A stretch of 64,000 nt of DNA, taken from the NCBI GenBank assembly GCA_016721305.1, contig JADKIH010000015.1, positions 1 to 64,000 of the forward strand, read 5' to 3'. The position numbers were made by a program, and so were the translations under genes. The notes under the pieces are model-generated. The model saw nothing but the letters and a program-made list of their open reading frames with translations. It searched no databases and was not told the origin of the DNA. Shown one piece after another: positions 28,855 to 38,219 of this stretch (position 1 is its first letter; every line of letters starts with the position of its first letter). This DNA comes from Bacteroidota bacterium (GTDB lineage Bacteria; Bacteroidota; Bacteroidia; AKYH767-A; 2013-40CM-41-45).

Positions 28855-30741
28855 ATGACTTCTGAAAATGAATTTTCCAGAGAACTAACTGTGGAACGTA
28901 TTCGGAGTCGCATGATAAAAAATGCGGCTAAAATTTGGGGCGGAAATGAAAATGACGACCCTGAATCTTCCTTCGATCCTATCGTGACAATGTTCATTGA
29001 TGCATGCGCCTCAGAATTATATAAAATTAATTCAGAGATCCGTTCCTCACAATCACGCATTCTAAATCGACTAGCTCAGATCTTATCACCTGAAGCACTA
29101 ATTGGGCCACAACCTTCGCATGCCATAGCACATGCACGGCCTACAGATCCCACATTGGCGATTGATCCTGATATCCAATTTTATTCATTAAAGCGAATTA
29201 GTTCAAATGATTCGATCAATAAAGAAATAAATAAAGAAATTTTCTTTTCGCCCCTTACCAATTACAAATTGTTCGACGGCGATATCAAATATGCCGCGAG
29301 TAGCAACTTGCTTTTTGAATACAAAAGTCCGATATCAAGACAAAATTTATCAGATGGATTTTCAACTGACAAACTCGACCCTTCAGTTTTGTGGATCGGT
29401 ATTGAACTCAATACAAGAGTAAATTCCCTTCAGGATATGTCATTCTACTTTGACTGGAAAAATGACTCAGAGCAAGATCAGTACTTGCATATGCTACCGC
29501 TTACGAAATGGACAATAAATAATGAATTCAAGGAAGTAGTAGCAGGGATCGGAACTGAATCAAAGCACCAAAATTCGCTATCAGAAACATTAACCGAACA
29601 AGAAAATATTACTCTTCAAACCAAAAGAAAGGTTGAAGATTTTTACAAATCACGTTTTTACACTTTAATTGATAATGCAACGGATGAAAATTCTAAATTA
29701 GAGAGATCTTCTTATCCTTCAGAATTTACGGATATTTTTTCTCCGCAGGTTTTGTCAAAAATCCAGGGTAATTGTGTTTGGATTAAACTACAATTCTCCA
29801 CAGCTTTTCCTGCAAATGCTATCAGCGATTTGTATCTATCCATCAATTCATATCCGGTCATTAATAAAAAATTAAACAAACTCATATACAGGCTTCAGAA
29901 CAATTTAAATATTGTACCTCTATCAACTGAAGATTTATTTTTTGATTTAGGAAGCGTTCAGAATTCAGAAGGAAAACCATTTATCTCGAATCCAATGAGC
30001 AGCGGATTCAAAAACGAATCAGGTTATTATACATTGCGATATGGGGGATTAGAACGATTTGATGAACGTCAGGCCACGGAAATGCTTACCACTGTACTTG
30101 ATTTACTTCGTGACGAGAATGCTGCGTTCAGCTCACTTGGGAATGATTTCATCAACACATATATACGGCAAATCAGTCAGGCTCTGGCCATGATTGAAAA
30201 TAGGATTGAATTAAAAGGACAAAAGAAGAAGCCGGATTATTTTCTATTGATAAATCCATTCATTGCTGATGAGAATATCTATGTACGTTTTACGACAACA
30301 AATGGCAATAACGGTAACCATGTAAAAGCCGGTTCGAAGCTCATCAATTATTCAGGCACGGAAGTTCGGCCGGAATCACTGATGTTTATTAGTGCTTCTA
30401 CCGGAGGCAAGGATGCATTGAACGAAAACGAACGAATTATGGCCTACAAGAAAGCCATGCTTTCACACGATCGAATCGTTACCGAACAAGATATTCGTCT
30501 GGCTTGCTTCCATGAATTAGGCACGCTTGTTAAAAATGTCATCGTCAAGAAAAGTTGGAAAGCACCACTTCAAAAAAAACAGGGTATTCAAAGAATACTG
30601 GAAGTTATTCTGTATCCTTCCAAATCACAACAATTATCTCAGGAAGAATGGGCAGATTTGGCTAGAGGAATAAAAAGTAAAATCGAGCTTCAATCGACAG
30701 GTATCATTCCCTTAAACATTGTTATTTATAATGAGAACTGA
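28855..30741 (+). CDS. tssF: T6SS baseplate protein TssF
   Basis: The 628-residue protein sits between tssE and tssG and has the TssF features of subtype iii: an N-terminal helical part with IVTMFIDACASELYKINSEI and RILNRLAQILSPE, the early ALIGPQPSHAIAHARP stretch (compare the usual hydrophobic-Pro segment), and a conserved C-terminal region with ERIMAYKKAMLSHDRIVTEQDIR and FHELGTLVKNVIVKK, like gp6-type wedge proteins. With TssG, TssE and TssK it builds the baseplate. Confidence 0.85.
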   Translation: MTSENEFSRELTVERIRSRMIKNAAKIWGGNENDDPESSFDPIVTMFIDACASELYKINSEIRSSQSRILNRLAQILSPEALIGPQPSHAIAHARPTDPTLAIDPDIQFYSLKRISSNDSINKEINKEIFFSPLTNYKLFDGDIKYAASSNLLFEYKSPISRQNLSDGFSTDKLDPSVLWIGIELNTRVNSLQDMSFYFDWKNDSEQDQYLHMLPLTKWTINNEFKEVVAGIGTESKHQNSLSETLTEQENITLQTKRKVEDFYKSRFYTLIDNATDENSKLERSSYPSEFTDIFSPQVLSKIQGNCVWIKLQFSTAFPANAISDLYLSINSYPVINKKLNKLIYRLQNNLNIVPLSTEDLFFDLGSVQNSEGKPFISNPMSSGFKNESGYYTLRYGGLERFDERQATEMLTTVLDLLRDENAAFSSLGNDFINTYIRQISQALAMIENRIELKGQKKKPDYFLLINPFIADENIYVRFTTTNGNNGNHVKAGSKLINYSGTEVRPESLMFISASTGGKDALNENERIMAYKKAMLSHDRIVTEQDIRLACFHELGTLVKNVIVKKSWKAPLQKKQGIQRILEVILYPSKSQQLSQEEWADLARGIKSKIELQSTGIIPLNIVIYNEN

Positions 30742-30758
30742 TTAAATTTAGCCAGACT

Positions 30759-31694
30759 ATGGAACCAACTCAATTAATGCAAATCCTCTCCTCCATTCCT
30801 TTTGATCTAAGGGCTGAAGTAGTTGTTGCTGACTTGGTAAAAAGTGGAATAAATCTGGATGAATTATTCGTAAAACCGGTCGGAATTTTTAAACGAAAAT
30901 TCGGGAAAGACATTGCCGACATCAATTACGCAGAAAGCCATTTCGGCGAGCAGTATATGATTATGTCGGTGAATCGCGAAGGTTTATACGATATACTTCC
31001 ACAAACTCTATTCCACAATCCTGCAAGAAAGCCAAAACCGTTTAAGAGTGCTTCGGAGATGGTGCGAGAGGTGAAAGTACGTGTTGAAGAAGAGCAAAAT
31101 GCTCGAAATTTCTTTTTTGCGTATGAAGCTGAATTTTTTCGCCAGCGAATAGCATTAGAATGGCAAGAGCGTAAAATTCTTGATACCATTACTTACACCA
31201 TGAATGACGATACATTTTTAAGATATTGGGAATTGCCCGGTTTTTTTGATGGTCGTCAGAAAGGAATATTGTTTTATTTACTACCTGTTTTTCATAAAAT
31301 AAGAAACAATCTTTCGCTCATCCAGGAAACTTACAAAACAATTTTAAAGAACGATGTAAGTTTGAAAAACATCGGTCTAAATCCAGAACTAATAAATACA
31401 GAATCAATTCCAAGTGTTCTTGGCAAAGCGCGTTTGGCGACAGATTCTGTACTTGGCACTAAGACACCGATGATTTTTGAAACAATTGAGATTGAAGTTA
31501 AAAATATTCCTGCTGATAAAGTTTGTGATTATTTGCCGGGAGGTATTAATCGAAAAATAATAAAGCATTTGAATTCTTTATTTATACCGACTCATATTGA
31601 AACTAATTTAAAAATTAGTCCACAGAAAAAAGAATGGCAAATTTCCGGGAAAGATAAAAACACAAGCAGATTAGGCTATAGTACTTTTGCTTAA
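30759..31694 (+). CDS. tssG: T6SS baseplate protein TssG
   Basis: The 311-residue protein follows tssF by 17 bases, in the usual order. It has a helical N-terminal half (FDLRAEVVVADLVKSGINLDELFV), a middle with EFFRQRIALEWQERKIL and a later LPVFHKIRNNLSLIQ, and a beta-rich C-terminal domain. Bacteroidota TssG is about this length. The assignment rests mainly on position and length, with modest sequence support. It ends before a copy of the interspersed element. Confidence 0.75.
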   Translation: MEPTQLMQILSSIPFDLRAEVVVADLVKSGINLDELFVKPVGIFKRKFGKDIADINYAESHFGEQYMIMSVNREGLYDILPQTLFHNPARKPKPFKSASEMVREVKVRVEEEQNARNFFFAYEAEFFRQRIALEWQERKILDTITYTMNDDTFLRYWELPGFFDGRQKGILFYLLPVFHKIRNNLSLIQETYKTILKNDVSLKNIGLNPELINTESIPSVLGKARLATDSVLGTKTPMIFETIEIEVKNIPADKVCDYLPGGINRKIIKHLNSLFIPTHIETNLKISPQKKEWQISGKDKNTSRLGYSTFA

Positions 31695-31702
31695 TTTCTA
31701 CT

Positions 31703-31826
31703 TTACCTAAATTAAAATACGATCAATGAATGGATTGCCGAATGGGTGTATATCCGCCACGGAGGACATGTCCGCTACCACAAAGCTTGCTTCAATAATT
31801 TTTCAAATGCAAATCAGGTCGGTATA
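31703..31826 (+). repeat. Interspersed two-hairpin element, copy B (diverged)
   Basis: ACCTAAATTAAAATACGA, then GAATGGGTGTATATCCGCC, TTCAATAATT and AATCAGGTCGGTATA align in order with copy A, but the first left arm has decayed. It fills the gap between the convergent tssG and response-regulator genes. Confidence 0.6.
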
Positions 31827-31832
31827 ACACTA

Positions 31833-32471
31833 CTATACCAAACCGCTACGAAATGCCTTTGCAACAGCCTCAGCCTTTGAACTAACCTGCAATTTTTCGT
31901 AAATTTTCTTAACATGAAATTTCACAGTATCAAAGCTGATACAACATGCGTCAGCAATTGTTTTATAACCTAAACCGTTTACCAGATGCCCGAGAATTTC
32001 TAATTCCCGTTCCGAAAGCTCAAATGTTGTTTTCTTAAGACGATTATTTACACTTGAAAATTTTTCCAGTACTTTTCGCGCCACGGACGGACTCATAGGC
32101 GAACCGCCATTACTAACTTCGGTAAGAGCGTCAAGTAATTTAGCCGGTGAGGTGTTTTTAAGCAGATAACCTGAAGCACCTGCACAAATGGCATCAAAAA
32201 TTGTGTCATCGTCATCAATGGCTGTTTGCATGATAATAAGTTTTGTAGGGAAATGCGCTTTGATAAGCTTCATCGCCTCTATTCCGTTAATTCCCGGCAT
32301 TTCGATATCCATCAAAATAATATCAGGATCACTTTTTCTGATTTTAGGTATAACGTTTAATGCATCAGAATAAGCACCGGTACAGATATACCCATGGCTT
32401 TCGTTGATGAAATGAACAAGCATTTCACGAAGCATTAATACGTCTTCGAATATGACAACTTTTGTATACAT
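31833..32471 (-). CDS. NarL/LuxR-type response regulator
   Basis: The 212-residue protein has a receiver domain (1-120; acidic pair E9-D10, phospho-acceptor D55 in DIILMDIEMPGINGIEAM, Lys107 in SGYLLKN) and a LuxR-type helix-turn-helix (about 148-212, ELSERELEILGHLVNGLGYKTIA with DTVKFHVKKIYEKLQV). No histidine kinase is in the window. Its place inside the T6SS locus, between the baseplate and cargo operons, suggests control of these genes, which is inference. Copy C of the interspersed element lies upstream. Confidence 0.9.
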   Translation of the reverse strand: MYTKVVIFEDVLMLREMLVHFINESHGYICTGAYSDALNVIPKIRKSDPDIILMDIEMPGINGIEAMKLIKAHFPTKLIIMQTAIDDDDTIFDAICAGASGYLLKNTSPAKLLDALTEVSNGGSPMSPSVARKVLEKFSSVNNRLKKTTFELSERELEILGHLVNGLGYKTIADACCISFDTVKFHVKKIYEKLQVSSKAEAVAKAFRSGLV

Positions 32472-32520
32472 TAAACAATATTGAACCGAAATAAAAAAAT
32501 CAATTCACGTAATAATGAAC

Positions 32521-32637
32521 TATACCATTCCTAAATTAAAATACGAGAAGATAATGGTCTATTCTCCAAAGGTGGATATCTCCCTCTCGGCGGATCTTAG
32601 TCCCATAATTTCGTAAATTCAAGTCAGATGGATAGAT
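32521..32637 (+). repeat. Interspersed two-hairpin element, copy C
   Basis: TATACCATTCCTAAATTAAA, TACGAGAAGATAATGGTCTATTC in pieces, GGCGGATCTTAG and ATTTCGTAAATTCAAGTCAG follow the order of copy A. It lies in the 332-bp gap between the response-regulator start and the M41-like gene end; copy D fills much of the rest. Confidence 0.7.
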
Positions 32638-32711
32638 GTACTATTGAATATAATTTTGTTCAAATTATTGAAATTAATACGAAAATCAAAATATTAAGCA
32701 AGAAAGTACAC

Positions 32712-32800
32712 GCTTCATAAATTCAAAATAGAAAATGGTCTATCCACCTAAGGCGGATACGTCCAAGGCGGCGGATATACCGATAAATTGGTATATCCTG
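32712..32800 (+). repeat. Interspersed two-hairpin element, copy D (partial)
   Basis: AAATTCAAAATAGAAAATGG, CTATCCACCTAAGGCGGAT, a second GGCGGATATACC and a closing GGTATATCC are recognisable; the left arm of hairpin 1 is incomplete. Two GGCGGAT stretches suggest an internal duplication. Confidence 0.5.
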
Positions 32801-32803
32801 ATC

Positions 32804-33586
32804 TTATCTGTTATACTTTGAAAAAATATCTTTCACATAAGAAATAGCAGCGTTAAGTTCTTCCTCCTTCCAATTGGTCCTAACCCTTTGCAGAAAATCG
32901 TGCAATAGAATGTCAATCGGTGAATTGGAATCTGCATTGAAAGTAATATTATTATCTGAGTCGCTTTTTATAGGAATTGTTTTATCCTCTTGTAAATCGA
33001 CGTTATAGGGAGATCGTTTGGTTCGTTTTGGAATGGGAAGGCCGGAAGCCATCAATGTATCTTCTATACCAAAACCATTCAATGATTTATTCTCTGTGCG
33101 TAACAAAGCGGTAGAGAGCATACCTATAGATTTAATCAAATCGGCATCTTTCAAACCTTTAAAAATGACCGTCATGATTTGTGTGGGGTAATTATCAGAA
33201 TGCTCAGGGAGAGCTTTACTTAGAAATTTCTGAATTAATTCAATGTTTCGCAAATCATGACTTGGTATTTCAAGGTCTAGCTCAGTCGGTATGTTTTTCT
33301 CATTTTGAAAAAAAGCAGAAACGCATGAGCCTGCGCAATAAATTGTCATTAATTTCTTGGCGACCTCAATACTCTTCTCTTTGTTGTCAGGAGAAGTAGA
33401 CAAAGGAGTACCACTTAATATAGCTTGTACAAGGGCCAGGTCGTCGCCTGCATTTAGCTTTGCCCCTCCCCGACCGGCATCGGTTTCGGACAATTCGATA
33501 CCATCGCAAGTATATCCGTTGAGATATGCAAAAACCACGCGACCGACTTCGTGGAAAGCAGATAATTCAGTTTGGGGAAAACTCAT
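32804..33586 (-). CDS. Peptidase M41-like protein with degenerate metal motif
   Basis: The 260-residue protein lacks a signal peptide. Its start, SAFHEVGRVVFAYLNGYTCDGIEL (in parts), aligns by eye with the FtsH-type M41 helix HEAGHAVVAYLLG, but the second His is Arg16 (HEVGR), so zinc binding through HExxH is lost. The following DAGRGGAKLN and an all-helical body fit the M41 fold. The C-terminal half (about 190-260) is charged and ends in a helix. It closes the cargo operon, 131 bases after the amidase gene. It might be an immunity or adaptor protein; this is inference. The family call is moderate. Confidence 0.45.
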   Translation of the reverse strand: MSFPQTELSAFHEVGRVVFAYLNGYTCDGIELSETDAGRGGAKLNAGDDLALVQAILSGTPLSTSPDNKEKSIEVAKKLMTIYCAGSCVSAFFQNEKNIPTELDLEIPSHDLRNIELIQKFLSKALPEHSDNYPTQIMTVIFKGLKDADLIKSIGMLSTALLRTENKSLNGFGIEDTLMASGLPIPKRTKRSPYNVDLQEDKTIPIKSDSDNNITFNADSNSPIDILLHDFLQRVRTNWKEEELNAAISYVKDIFSKYNR

Positions 33587-33717
33587 ATTATTTAATAAAT
33601 TAAATTTATACTATTCGTACTTCAATTTTCATTTGAGAAACTTCCTTTTGGAAATAAATCATAATTCAACTACTCCTTACTTTCAAATACAAGAATCCCA
33701 AAAAAATGAAAATGAAT

Positions 33718-34737
33718 TTATCGATCTCTTTCATTTCTTCCTTCACTGGCAATTTCTGTCAAATAATATCCGAAGGGTGATAATTGAGCTGAAGAAGGAT
33801 AAACATATTGCACAACTTCTTTCTTCCCAAATTCAGCTATACAAACCCGATCACCCTGATTACCACCTAAAACGATCAAACGGTTATCTTTTTCGCCGAG
33901 CACAAAACCAACATGACCGGTACCATTTTTATGCCTGAAAACAACTATAGCGCCGAATGCCGGAGTGTTCAAAGGCGTTCCCCAATTTTTCCAGCTTAGA
34001 GCTAGTGCAGGATTCACTGTGGGCCCGATAATGCCACATTGCCTAAAAACCCATTGTGCAAAACATGAACACCAAGCCACTTCGTCGTTGGAAATGTTCA
34101 TATTTCTCATTTGAGAAATAGTTTTGCCAGTCTTTTGATCCTTTTTTGTCACCTCTTCCTGAAGTCCGGAAGAATACTTTAGAATTTGAGGATTGTTGTA
34201 TGTTGTGTCAGGATCAAATTTAATATCAATGTTCGCACCCAATGAATATCTTTTTCCGGGCGAATTACCGGAAAGTAATTCCGATTCATGTAAGATCATC
34301 GCGGATTGAACGGCAAGTGCTAACATTGTTCTTTCGTACTCTGATATTTTAAATTCTCGGACTCCAACTTCCTTATGTGCGATCTTTATCCATTGAGGCA
34401 AGCTCACCGAATCCCAATCAATTCTCCATTTTGCCTGTGACTCTGTTAGTTCAAGTATGCGCTCTCCGAAAGCAAGATAATGTTTCGATAATCCTCCTTT
34501 ATCGCCAGTTTGAAAGAATGTATCATAAACACTTCCCTTTGAAATACACATCGATTTTTTGAAAACTTGTTCTATTACAGATTCATCCGGAATGCCAAAT
34601 CCTTTTACGCTTGTCATTTTACCAATAAGGTTCAATTGGACTTCTTTGAACAAACGTTTGGAACCACTCTTAGAAAGCTCTACTTTGAAGAAGGGCGAAT
34701 AATCGTTACTGAATTTGTAAACAACTTTGTATTCCAT
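33718..34737 (-). CDS. Putative T6SS effector: TIGR02594/NlpC-P60-like peptidoglycan amidase or peptidase
   Basis: The 339-residue protein has an unassigned N-terminal domain (1-105) that may mediate loading. From 113 it follows the TIGR02594 pattern: PQWIKIAHKEVGVREF (114-129), NNPQILKYSS (181-190), AWCSCFAQWVFRQCG with presumed nucleophile Cys223, ALSWKNWGTP, FGAIVVF and GHVGFVLG with presumed His275, then VLGGNQGDRV. About 50 residues are inserted between the first two blocks. Proteins of this type cut peptidoglycan peptides. It has no signal peptide and follows a DUF4123 chaperone by 32 bases, as expected for T6SS cargo. Target bonds are inferred. Confidence 0.75.
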   Translation of the reverse strand: MEYKVVYKFSNDYSPFFKVELSKSGSKRLFKEVQLNLIGKMTSVKGFGIPDESVIEQVFKKSMCISKGSVYDTFFQTGDKGGLSKHYLAFGERILELTESQAKWRIDWDSVSLPQWIKIAHKEVGVREFKISEYERTMLALAVQSAMILHESELLSGNSPGKRYSLGANIDIKFDPDTTYNNPQILKYSSGLQEEVTKKDQKTGKTISQMRNMNISNDEVAWCSCFAQWVFRQCGIIGPTVNPALALSWKNWGTPLNTPAFGAIVVFRHKNGTGHVGFVLGEKDNRLIVLGGNQGDRVCIAEFGKKEVVQYVYPSSAQLSPFGYYLTEIASEGRNERDR

Positions 34738-34769
34738 GGTGTTTAGTCTAAACGTACTTGTATGTAAAG

Positions 34770-35360
34770 CTATTCAACAATAAATCGCCACTTTCTTATA
34801 GGAGGTTCGTCCTTTTTCTCATCAGAATCCGGTTTCTGCTCAGCAAGAGGAGATGCTTCGCGGTCAACCACAGTTGAAGCAGCAATTTTTTCAGTCGCCA
34901 ACTCTCCATTTTTGATATAAAACATTAAAGCGAAATCAGGGTTTACGTCTTCGCAAATAATTTTTTCGATAGGCCCAAAAAACTCCCTTAATTGGTCTTT
35001 ATAACAAGTGGGAAGAAAAGCGCGGAGTACACGTGGATCGTAAAACCGGAAATACATTTCTTCCCCTTCTTCCGTCCTAACCAATATCAATTTTCGTAAA
35101 TGCTTATATATTTCAGCAAATGGAGTATTTGTTTGGAGATAAATTCCCCAAGAATGGCTCCAGCCAATTTTCCCTGCCCAATTCGCAAATTCAGATGTCT
35201 GTGAAATTGAAAACAAGTATGGAGAAACAGGTTTAAGATACTCTTCACCCTTGCCACTGAACAATGAAAGATTCTCTTTGTTCAACACGATAGCAACATC
35301 GAGCAGCTCATCCATTCGAGCTGCGTCGAGAACTATGTAATTGATTTTTTCGAGAGTCAT
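34770..35360 (-). CDS. DUF4123 effector chaperone
   Basis: The 196-residue protein fits DUF4123 (Tap/TEC), which loads effectors onto VgrG or PAAR tips. It shows the N-terminal NYIVLDAARMDELLDVA strand-helix, SPYLFSISQTSEFANW in the centre, and the typical RFYDPRVLRAFLP (about 103-115). A Pro/Glu/Lys-rich linker precedes the final RKWRFIVE. It stands just before the amidase gene, so that enzyme is its likely client. Confidence 0.8.
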   Translation of the reverse strand: MTLEKINYIVLDAARMDELLDVAIVLNKENLSLFSGKGEEYLKPVSPYLFSISQTSEFANWAGKIGWSHSWGIYLQTNTPFAEIYKHLRKLILVRTEEGEEMYFRFYDPRVLRAFLPTCYKDQLREFFGPIEKIICEDVNPDFALMFYIKNGELATEKIAASTVVDREASPLAEQKPDSDEKKDEPPIRKWRFIVE

Positions 35361-35384
35361 GCTATTTAAATTTTATAGTAATCA

Positions 35385-35470
35385 CACTTCAGATTTCGAA
35401 ATAATTGCACTCAGATCCATCGGGATATACCATTCTTACTTTGTATTTTGCTTTAGGAATGGGAATAACT
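35385..35470 (-). repeat. Interspersed two-hairpin element, copy I, reversed
   Basis: On the minus strand this reads CCCATTCCTAAAGCAAAATA, GTAAGAATGGTATATCCCG, then GCAATTATTTCGAAATCTGA, in the order of copy A. It separates the DUF4123 gene from the upstream gene of the same operon, so an operon transcript would contain it. Confidence 0.6.
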
Positions 35471-35478
35471 CTGGTTTT

Positions 35479-36276
35479 TTATCTGACAATTTTCAGTTTG
35501 TTCGTTTCTTTTGTCTTACCCAAAATGAAATTGAATGCATTCGATACATCCATCGTTTCATTGTAGTAGATAATCGGGCAATCGCCAAATTCGTCGACAA
35601 GCGACATTAATCTTCCTCCGAATTCTATTCTGGGAACGAATTCTTTAGGATCGAATGGGAGTAATTCTTCATTGGCATCTTCAAACAATGAGTTGAGCGT
35701 TTTTTCCCACTCAATCATTCGTTTAGATGAATCCTGATAATTTACATAAGCCAAATCTGCTTCTCTAGATTCTATGAGAGCAAGAATATCCTTAATCTTT
35801 TTTAACTCGAATAATTTATAGATATACTGATTAAACTCGATAAATTGGGGAAGGTCTTCGATAGGGTTCAGAGATGCTAAATCAGAAGTTAGAATTTTAC
35901 TTTTAGGAAATGCGGGAGGAACTATGCTAAGTGAATGAGAGAATTTCGGAGGACTATTAAATTCGTCGGTGCCGAGTTTATTAAACTCAGGGAAAACATC
36001 TTCATCGTGAACAACAGCCATCTGATCTGAAAGTGGTGTTCGGGACGAAACAGATGCATAGCAAACTGCATTTTCCCGCAATCTATTTTCTTCGCTAAGA
36101 GGGAGTAAATCGATACCGATATAATTTACCCCGGGGATCAAATAATTGTTTACCGGAATTTTAATCGAATAATTGCCATCCTTTTCATCAGAAAGCAAAT
36201 GAATATTATTAACCGAAATTTTGAAATTGCAGTTTTCGTTTTTAAAATTCAAAAAGTAAATCAATTCGTTTTCCAT
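35479..36276 (-). CDS. Cargo-operon protein of unknown function
   Basis: This 265-residue cytoplasmic-type protein has a beta-rich N-terminal third (NELIYFLNFKNENCNFKISV) and a helical rest (about 130-200, SREADLAYVNYQDSSKRMIEWEK in parts), and ends with IIYYNETMDVSNAFNFILG. I know no matching family. Its ATG is one base after the stop of the large upstream gene, so the two are translated together and may form a functional pair, for instance spike cargo plus partner. No signal peptide. Confidence 0.6.
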   Translation of the reverse strand: MENELIYFLNFKNENCNFKISVNNIHLLSDEKDGNYSIKIPVNNYLIPGVNYIGIDLLPLSEENRLRENAVCYASVSSRTPLSDQMAVVHDEDVFPEFNKLGTDEFNSPPKFSHSLSIVPPAFPKSKILTSDLASLNPIEDLPQFIEFNQYIYKLFELKKIKDILALIESREADLAYVNYQDSSKRMIEWEKTLNSLFEDANEELLPFDPKEFVPRIEFGGRLMSLVDEFGDCPIIYYNETMDVSNAFNFILGKTKETNKLKIVR

Positions 36277-36277
36277 T

Positions 36278-37800
36278 TTACTTCGACTTCTTATTTATGT
36301 AATGCTTCTCTTCAAACCAGGTAGCGGCTCCGACTTTAAGAAGTTCCTTTTCCTTCTTCGACTTGGGATCATCCTTTATTCTTTTCTTCGATCGTCCTGG
36401 TTCTCCATTTTTAATTTCGGCAGTGCTTGCTTTATAAATCATTCCTGTGACAACCAAACCGGAGAATGTTACCGGTGATCTGGTCCAAGCACCATCTTCA
36501 TCAAAGCCGATTTGGCAGAACTCTAAAGAAACAGAACAAGCACCTTTAATTTCGGCTCCGCATCTTACAATGAAGATGTCGAGATCGGCGCTACCGGTAA
36601 GTGATGCTCCAATTGAAACAGCCAGAGGTGTGCCGGAACCTTCCAGATTAACGCTTTTACTACTATCACCCTGCCCTAATATAACATTGCCTTTTGCTTT
36701 CTTGGAAATTTTTCCATTGAATTCGAAATCAATTTTAAGGCTAACTGCACGTTCACTTTTCTTGCGAATATAATTGATGATCGTTCCAACCCCTGCCCAC
36801 TTTTCGATCAAGAAGCCCAAAACATCGGCTTTATAGGTAATTCCAATTAAAGGATTGAATTCAAAATTGAAAGCAATAGGGTATCGTGCTAGCGAAGTTT
36901 TTTCATCTTCCTCCCAGCCCCATTCAAGACTCAATTCAATATTAGGATAGTCGACCGTCCATCCGTATGATTTTTCATCTTCGAAATCCTGCCCGGTAAG
37001 TTCCTGATACTTTCCTCGAACCTTGTTAATGACATCCATTAACTTTTGGAGATTATCCAAAAAGTCGAAGATTCCGGATATTATCCCATCAATTTTATCG
37101 CCACTATCCTTTTTTCCTTATGCTTAATGTTCCATGTCTTCGCTTCACCATTGTAATTAAAATTGACTTCACACTTTTCATATTTGAATGTACCTGCGTC
37201 TTTATCATATTTAAAAGCGAATGCAATTTTCCATTTTACATCAGGATAAGCGATGACATTACTAATGATATATTTGCCGCACGTTTCTCCGCGAATAGAA
37301 TACTTTGAAACGGAAGCTTTATATGGCCAAAGTTTATAGAACGAATAGCCCAGCGCCGGCCCTTTAATTTCGGGACTTTTTACCTTAATTGATTTGGAAT
37401 TCTGAGCAAAAACATCCTTTTCATCACCACCATAATTAATAATGGCAAGATCTGTTTTTGAATGCTTCGCACACGGACTCTGAGCTTCCTTCAATTCGAT
37501 TTTTACATCCTTTAAATTAGAGGAATATCCGCAAACAACTTCAATAATTTCTTTATCGTGCCGCTCGGTATATCTTCTGTTTTGATCAAATCGGAGCACA
37601 CGTTTATCCTGAGAAATCACCAGTTGGTTAAACTTACATTTACCACCCGGTTTTTCAGGTTCAAGCGCGTCATCGTCGGAAGTTGGGCATGACGGCGACG
37701 CATTTCCCAATGTAGAATCGCTACAGGAATTTTCCTGCGGCATACTCTCCAAAGTTGGATCCGTACACATTTCGGTTGATTGATCGTCAGCGCCAGCCAT
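36278..37800 (-). CDS. PAAR-linked large protein of unknown function, joined across a one-base deletion near 37111
   Basis: Two frames (37081-37800 and 36278-37060) belong together. The first runs to AKTWNIKHKEK and then leaves frame at the A6 run around 37108-37113; one more A gives KKDSGDKIDGIISGIFDFL, which enters the second frame in front of NLQKLMDVINKVRG. The second frame has only a TTG start of its own. The joined product has about 507 residues: a Cys/Ser/Asp-rich N-terminus (1-55), a beta-rich domain (about 60-235), an amphipathic helix and a second beta-rich domain (about 290-450, GNVILGQGDSSKSVNLEGS), then a Lys-rich tail. It may be spike cargo; no family is recognised. Confidence 0.6.
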
Positions 37801-37802
37801 TG

Positions 37803-38156
37803 CTATTCTTGATTGGAATATTTCTGTTTAAGGATATTCTTAGTGATTTCAAATTTTTCTTTTGGAGACAAAGCCGGATCGATGAACGCTTTTTCGATAC
37901 CCGGATCGTTAATGGTTCCGTTCCAGTTGAGGAAATAATTGAGAGATATGAAATACTGAATCTCCATTTCTTTCTTAAGGTGATAATTTCCTGCTAATTT
38001 TATTAGGACCTGAATGGAAGTTTCTACTTGTGAATCGTCGAGTTTCTGCACTTTTTCCGCATATTCTCTACGCAAGAATGCTTTCATCTTCTCAACGAAT
38101 CGCATGTGAGCGTCGGAAGCGAATCTTTGCATTTGAGAATTGGAAATCGTAAACAT
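37803..38156 (-). CDS. Small helical T6SS-associated protein
   Basis: The 117-residue protein begins MFTISNSQMQRFASDAHMRF and is helical throughout, with a late GTINDPGIEKAFIDP. Similar small proteins starting with a short strand and SQMQ-like helix stand next to PAAR and DUF4123 genes in proteobacterial T6SS clusters. A role as adaptor or chaperone is inferred from that. It lies 63 bases after the PAAR gene and two bases before the next gene. Confidence 0.6.
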   Translation of the reverse strand: MFTISNSQMQRFASDAHMRFVEKMKAFLRREYAEKVQKLDDSQVETSIQVLIKLAGNYHLKKEMEIQYFISLNYFLNWNGTINDPGIEKAFIDPALSPKEKFEITKNILKQKYSNQE

Positions 38157-38219
38157 AATCAGAACCGGAACAGAGATAATGTGAGCATTGATACCGGAGA
38201 GGGCATCATGGATATTTTT

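Noticed and set aside
31833..33586. Toxin-antitoxin pair from the response regulator and the M41-like gene
   Set aside because: The sizes, the receiver-HTH layout and the 332-bp repeat-filled gap between the genes do not fit.
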